Source: Amorphoplanes digitatis (GTDB lineage Bacteria; Actinomycetota; Actinomycetes; Mycobacteriales; Micromonosporaceae). Taken from it: a stretch of 64,000 bases of DNA. Both the position numbers and the translations under genes were made by a program. The DNA lies in the NCBI RefSeq assembly GCF_014205335.1, contig NZ_JACHNH010000001.1, positions 8,573,501 to 8,637,500 of the forward strand. Direction: 5' to 3'. Of the stretch, positions 58,669-64,000 are shown one piece after another. How positions within the stretch are numbered: the first letter of the stretch is position 1; every line of letters starts with the position of its first letter. The notes under the pieces are model-generated. The model was not told where the DNA came from, ran no database searches, and worked only from the letters and a program-made list of their open reading frames with translations.

Positions 58669-60072
58669 ATGTCGACGATTGACCCCGGCGACCGTTCGCT
58701 CGCCGCCGACCTGCCGGGCCTCGACCTGATCACCGACTCCGACGTACTCGATTCGCTCAGCCACGACGACGCCGAGTGGGCACCCACCGGCCGGCCGGTC
58801 GGCGCGATCCGTGCCCGCACGACCGAGGAGGTCACCGCGATCGTCGCGGCCTGCGCGGCACGCCGGATCCCGGTCGTCGCCCGCGGCGCGGGCACCGGCC
58901 TGTCCGGCGGCGCGAACGCGGTCGACGGCGGCCTCATCCTGGACCTGTCCCGGATGAACAGGATCGTGGAGATCGACCCGGACAACATGATCGCGATCGT
59001 CCAGCCCGGCGTCGTCAACGACGACCTGAAGGCGGCGGTCGCGGCACACGGCCTCTGGTACCCGCCCGACCCGGCGAGCGCGCCCTGGTCGACCATCGGC
59101 GGCAACGTGGCGACGAACGCCGGCGGCCTCTGCTGCCTCAAATACGGCGTCACCCGCGACTACGTCCTCGGCCTCCAGGCCGTGGTCGGCGGCCCGGCGG
59201 GCCCATACGGTACGGCGGTACGCGCCGGCCGCCGCACCACGAAAGGCGTCGCCGGGTACGACCTGGTCGGGCTCTTCGTCGGCTCGGAGGGCACCCTCGG
59301 CGTCGTCACCGAGGTCACGCTGCGCCTGCGCCCCGCCCGCACCGCGGCACCCCGTACGGTGGTCGGCGCCTTTGACAACGTCGTGGCCGCGGGAAACGCG
59401 GTGGCCGCGACCACCCGCGCAGGCCTGCTCCCCACCGCGCTCGAGTTGCTGGACCGGGCGTGCCTGCGCGCCGTCGAGGACTGGAAGCACCTGGGCCTGT
59501 CGGCGACCGCGGAGGCGCTGCTCCTCGCCCAGGTCGACACGCCGGGCGAGGCCGGCCACGACGAGGCGGCCGCGCTCGCCCAGGTCTTCCGGGACGCGGG
59601 CGCGCAGTGGGCCGAGCACTCCACTGACGAGCTCGAGGCGGAGGCGCTGTTCGCCGCCCGCAGGCTCGCCTATCCGGCGATGGAACGCCTCGGCCCGGTG
59701 CTGACCGAGGACGTGTGCGTGCCCCGGTCGGCCGTGCCGGCGATGCTGGCGTCGATCGAGGCGATCGGCGCCCGGCACGGCATCGCGATCGCGACAGTCG
59801 CCCACGCGGGTGACGGCAATCTGCACCCTTTGATCCGTACGCGCACCGGCGACGAAACGGCCCGCGAAGCGGCGCAGAAGGCCTTCGACGAGATACTCAC
59901 CGAGGCGATCGCCCTCGGGGGTACGGTCACCGGCGAACACGGCGTCGGCCTGCTGAAACGCGCCGGAATGCGGCAGGAGTTGGACCCGCCGGCACTGTCC
60001 ATGATGCAGGCGCTGAAGCGCACGCTGGACCCGCTGGATCTCTTCAATCCCGGCAAGGTCATCGGCTTGTAA
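58669..60072 (+). CDS. FAD-binding oxidase, GlcD/D-lactate dehydrogenase-like
   Basis: 467 residues. The N-terminal FAD_binding_4 domain has PVVARGAGTGLSGGANAVDGGLILDLSRMNRI, GLWYPPDPASAPWSTIGGNVATNAGGLCCLKYG and DLVGLFVGSEGTLGVVTEVTL. The FAD-oxidase_C cap has HAGDGNLHPL and ITGEHGVG-like TVTGEHGVGLLK. It matches GlcD of glycolate oxidase and D-2-hydroxyacid dehydrogenases. It has no adjacent GlcE/GlcF; a GlcE-like gene is at 3779. The oxidised substrate is probably a 2-hydroxyacid. ATG at 58669, next to the TetR gene. Confidence 0.9.
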   Translation: MSTIDPGDRSLAADLPGLDLITDSDVLDSLSHDDAEWAPTGRPVGAIRARTTEEVTAIVAACAARRIPVVARGAGTGLSGGANAVDGGLILDLSRMNRIVEIDPDNMIAIVQPGVVNDDLKAAVAAHGLWYPPDPASAPWSTIGGNVATNAGGLCCLKYGVTRDYVLGLQAVVGGPAGPYGTAVRAGRRTTKGVAGYDLVGLFVGSEGTLGVVTEVTLRLRPARTAAPRTVVGAFDNVVAAGNAVAATTRAGLLPTALELLDRACLRAVEDWKHLGLSATAEALLLAQVDTPGEAGHDEAAALAQVFRDAGAQWAEHSTDELEAEALFAARRLAYPAMERLGPVLTEDVCVPRSAVPAMLASIEAIGARHGIAIATVAHAGDGNLHPLIRTRTGDETAREAAQKAFDEILTEAIALGGTVTGEHGVGLLKRAGMRQELDPPALSMMQALKRTLDPLDLFNPGKVIGL

Positions 60073-60174
60073 GTCCCGCACCGCGCGAATTCGCGCAGCG
60101 TACGGGTCGACCTGGCCGGGGAAACCGGCATACGCTGGCCGCTCGGCGAACGCAGGGCGACGGAAGGCAGTCCG

Positions 60175-60504
60175 ATGTCGAACACCGCCGTCGACGTCCG
60201 CAGGGGCGTGGACGGAAGTGTGGTGGTGCAGCCGCACGGTCAGGTGGGGCTGGAATGTGCCGTCCACTTCCGGCAGGTACTGGTGCACACCGTCCGCCAC
60301 GTGCGCCCGGCGCGCCTGATCCTGGACCTGGGCGACGTGTCCGATGTCGATCCGATCAACCTGGGGACACTGGCCGCCCTGTGCGATCTCGCCGATGACC
60401 ACCATGTCGTCGTCTTCATGGACAACTCCTCGGCCGCCATAGCGATCCAGCTGACGGCCGCGGGCGTACCACCCCAGCGGCTCCGTGCCCGCCGGGCCGG
60501 CTAG
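60175..60504 (+). CDS. STAS-domain protein without the usual phospho-acceptor
   Basis: 109 residues. STAS fold: GSVVVQPHGQVGLECAVHFRQVLVHTV, LILDLGDVSDVDPINLGTLAALCDL, VVVFMDNSSAAIAIQLTAAGV. In the loop where active antagonists have D-S-[ST]-G, this protein has DVDPINLGTL, so no Ser is at the phosphorylation position. It may be an insensitive or structural antagonist. ATG at 60175. No partner kinase adjoins it. Confidence 0.8.
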   Translation: MSNTAVDVRRGVDGSVVVQPHGQVGLECAVHFRQVLVHTVRHVRPARLILDLGDVSDVDPINLGTLAALCDLADDHHVVVFMDNSSAAIAIQLTAAGVPPQRLRARRAG

Positions 60505-60576
60505 GGCACGGTCCAGCTCCACAGACCATCGATCAACATCAACCGCCGCCACTACCTGCTGAGTGCCTTTGCAGTG

Positions 60577-61401
60577 CTAGCCCCGGGCCACCGTCAGCGA
60601 CGACACTCCGCTGGTGGCGTCGATGTCGAACCGATCGGCCGCGGCGTCCCAGCCCGGCGCGACGAACACCGATCCGCCGGACACCCCGGTCTGGGTCTGC
60701 CCGTCGACGGTGACCTCGCCCGCGCCGCTTCCGGTGGCGACCCGGACCGGCCCGTTCCCGGTCAGGTGCACCACCAGCCGGCTCGCACCGCCCCCGAGCG
60801 TGACCCGCTGCGTTCCACGGCCCGCAGGCAGCGTCACTTCGGCACGGCTGGTACCCGCCGCGAAGTCGACGTCCCCTCCCGGACCCCCGGTGAGATCGAC
60901 GGCCTGGTCGCTGGCCCCGCCGGCGAGGCGGACCTCCCAGCGGACATCGTCGCTGAGCACCACGGTGACGATCGCGAGGCCGTCGCGGCCGCCATCCCGC
61001 AGCCCGGCGACGACGCTCGCACCATCGACGTCGACCTTGGGAACCACACTGGACTCCGCCGGCGTGGAGACCTGGTAGAGGTCACCGCCGAGATCACCGA
61101 CCGCCACGCGAACGACGTCCGCGGCGTTGACCAGCGCAAATTTGGCCGGCTTGCCGGCGTCGGCGGAGCCACCACGTACGACGTGATCCGGCTCGCTCGG
61201 CTCGGCCTGCCCGATGCCGGGAAGCCCGAGCCCGGTCCCGCCGCCCGGCCAGGTCGGCGCCGGCCCGGGGGATTGATTGGGAACCACATAGCCGGGTTGA
61301 TGGTCGGGGTTGTAATCCCGCCCGCCGCCGTCGGCCATCGAGCAGCCCGCCATCAGCCCTACGGCGACGGCCAACGCACCAACCCGGACAGCCATGAGCA
61401 T
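60577..61401 (-). CDS. Lipoprotein with beta-helix-like domain
   Basis: 274 residues. Signal peptide RVGALAVAVGLMAGC ends in a lipobox (Cys lipidated), then a Gly/Pro-rich linker to about residue 75. The rest contains many short beta strands in a repeated rhythm (VRVAVGDLGGDLYQVST, VDVDGASVVAGLRDG, VDLTGGPGGDVDFAAGTS, VTLPAGRGTQRVTLGGGASRLVVHLTGN), like DUF4097-type adhesin domains. Anchored to the outer face of the membrane; role unknown. ATG at 61401 or 61395. Confidence 0.8.
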   Translation of the reverse strand: MLMAVRVGALAVAVGLMAGCSMADGGGRDYNPDHQPGYVVPNQSPGPAPTWPGGGTGLGLPGIGQAEPSEPDHVVRGGSADAGKPAKFALVNAADVVRVAVGDLGGDLYQVSTPAESSVVPKVDVDGASVVAGLRDGGRDGLAIVTVVLSDDVRWEVRLAGGASDQAVDLTGGPGGDVDFAAGTSRAEVTLPAGRGTQRVTLGGGASRLVVHLTGNGPVRVATGSGAGEVTVDGQTQTGVSGGSVFVAPGWDAAADRFDIDATSGVSSLTVARG

Positions 61402-61464
61402 CTATTACCCACCGCCCGCGCCGGCTACACGATGCATCGCGTCATGATGCCACGCAAACGCAGA

Positions 61465-61494
61465 AAAGGCCCACCCGTTTCCGGGTGGGCCTTT
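61465..61494 (-). terminator. rrn operon terminator
   Basis: AAAGGCCCACCCG and CGGGTGGGCCTTT form a 13-base perfect stem with a 4-base loop and a following T-rich end, just past the 5S rRNA in the direction of transcription (minus strand). Confidence 0.9.
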
Positions 61495-61507
61495 CCTATC
61501 ACGTTAA

Positions 61508-61626
61508 GTCCGGCGGCGTCCTACTCTCCCACACCCTCCCGAGTGCAGTACCATCGGCGCTGGAGGGCTTAGCTTCCGGGTTCGGAATGAGACCGGGCGT
61601 TTCCCCTCCGCTATAACCACCGAAAC
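61508..61626 (-). rRNA. rrf: 5S ribosomal RNA
   Basis: About 119 bases on the minus strand. It starts near GTTTCGGTGG, contains the conserved ATTCCGAACCCGGAAGCTAAG and GATGGTACTGCACTCG segments and ends in CGCCGCCGGAC. Ends are estimated from conserved pairing of the terminal helix. It lies 117 bases past the 23S 3' end. Confidence 0.93.
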
Positions 61627-61743
61627 AGCTATCAGCGACACAACCAACATCCCTCTGACACACACCCTGATGTTGCCGGGCGTGCAAAGGGGTGGTTGTT
61701 TGCTGTGAATCACACAGTGGACGCGTCGAGCATAAAGTTTGGT

Positions 61744-64000
<2,257 letters not shown>

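Overview
The window comes from the chromosome of a high-GC, Gram-positive actinomycete. The family Micromonosporaceae (Actinoplanes-like) fits best. The reasons are the very high GC content at third codon positions, frequent GTG starts, many secreted proteins with twin-repeat or Ig-like domains, SpoIIE-type phosphatases with STAS proteins, a SigE-family ECF sigma factor, TCGAAC-N4-GTTCGA type SOS boxes, and an rrn operon end with actinobacterial 5S and 23S sequence. The genus is inferred from gene content, not proven. No CRISPR array, prophage, transposase or large biosynthetic cluster was found.

Layout. 1-5.0 kb: the start of a multi-HAMP signalling kinase, divergent from a two-GAF SpoIIE phosphatase, then a tandem pair of dihydrofolate-reductase-fold proteins and a GlcE-like flavoprotein. 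5-10 kb: an oligopeptidase B-like peptidase and a PadR/ABC-ATPase/FtsX-permease operon with a perfect operator palindrome. 10-12.8 kb: a STAS protein, mscL behind an unusual structured leader, a 77-residue gene behind a perfect SOS (LexA) box, a zinc-finger membrane protein and a CGNR regulator. 13-19 kb: a secreted ThuA-lectin protein, a lipoprotein L,D-transpeptidase, a soluble transhydrogenase (sthA), an unknown protein and a short, divergent Rho. 19-27 kb: an aminoglycoside-phosphotransferase-like kinase, large secreted beta-rich proteins, a flavin monooxygenase and a membrane HTH protein with an NBR1-like Ig domain.

27.2-31.6 kb is a run of four co-oriented secreted proteins. They are an M15-like peptidase with a peptidoglycan-binding domain, an M23 endopeptidase and a SpoIID protein that share the same I36-type N-terminal module, and a protein of unknown function. 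31.7-38.6 kb holds two alpha/beta hydrolases, a WYL regulator, an ECF sigma factor translationally coupled to a membrane partner, an NAD(P)-dependent reductase, a CDF metal exporter and a YdeI protein. 38.7-46.3 kb carries two subtilisin-family (S8) secreted proteases around an RCC1-repeat protein; the first follows a small frame-disrupted lipoprotein gene.

46.8-61.4 kb: tRNA-Lys(TTT), a minimal prepilin peptidase, membrane proteins (one DUF4386 gene is frameshifted), a NarL-type two-component system, a PAS-GGDEF diguanylate cyclase, a second SpoIIE phosphatase, a detached copy of the S8 protease C-terminal domain, an NYN-LOTUS protein, a CPA1 Na+/H+ antiporter, a TetR regulator, a GlcD-like flavoprotein, a STAS protein lacking its phospho-acceptor and a lipoprotein. 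The right end is the 3' part of an rrn operon on the minus strand (terminator, 5S, 23S running off the edge).

Two themes recur. One is the cell envelope and secretion: peptidoglycan hydrolases, an L,D-transpeptidase, proteases and mechanosensing. The other is partner-switching and nucleotide signalling (SpoIIE, STAS, HAMP kinase, GGDEF). The most interesting sequence-level signals are the mscL leader, the two candidate SOS boxes, the domain-swapped I36 pair, the divergent Rho, and the coupled but frame-broken lipoprotein upstream of an S8 protease.
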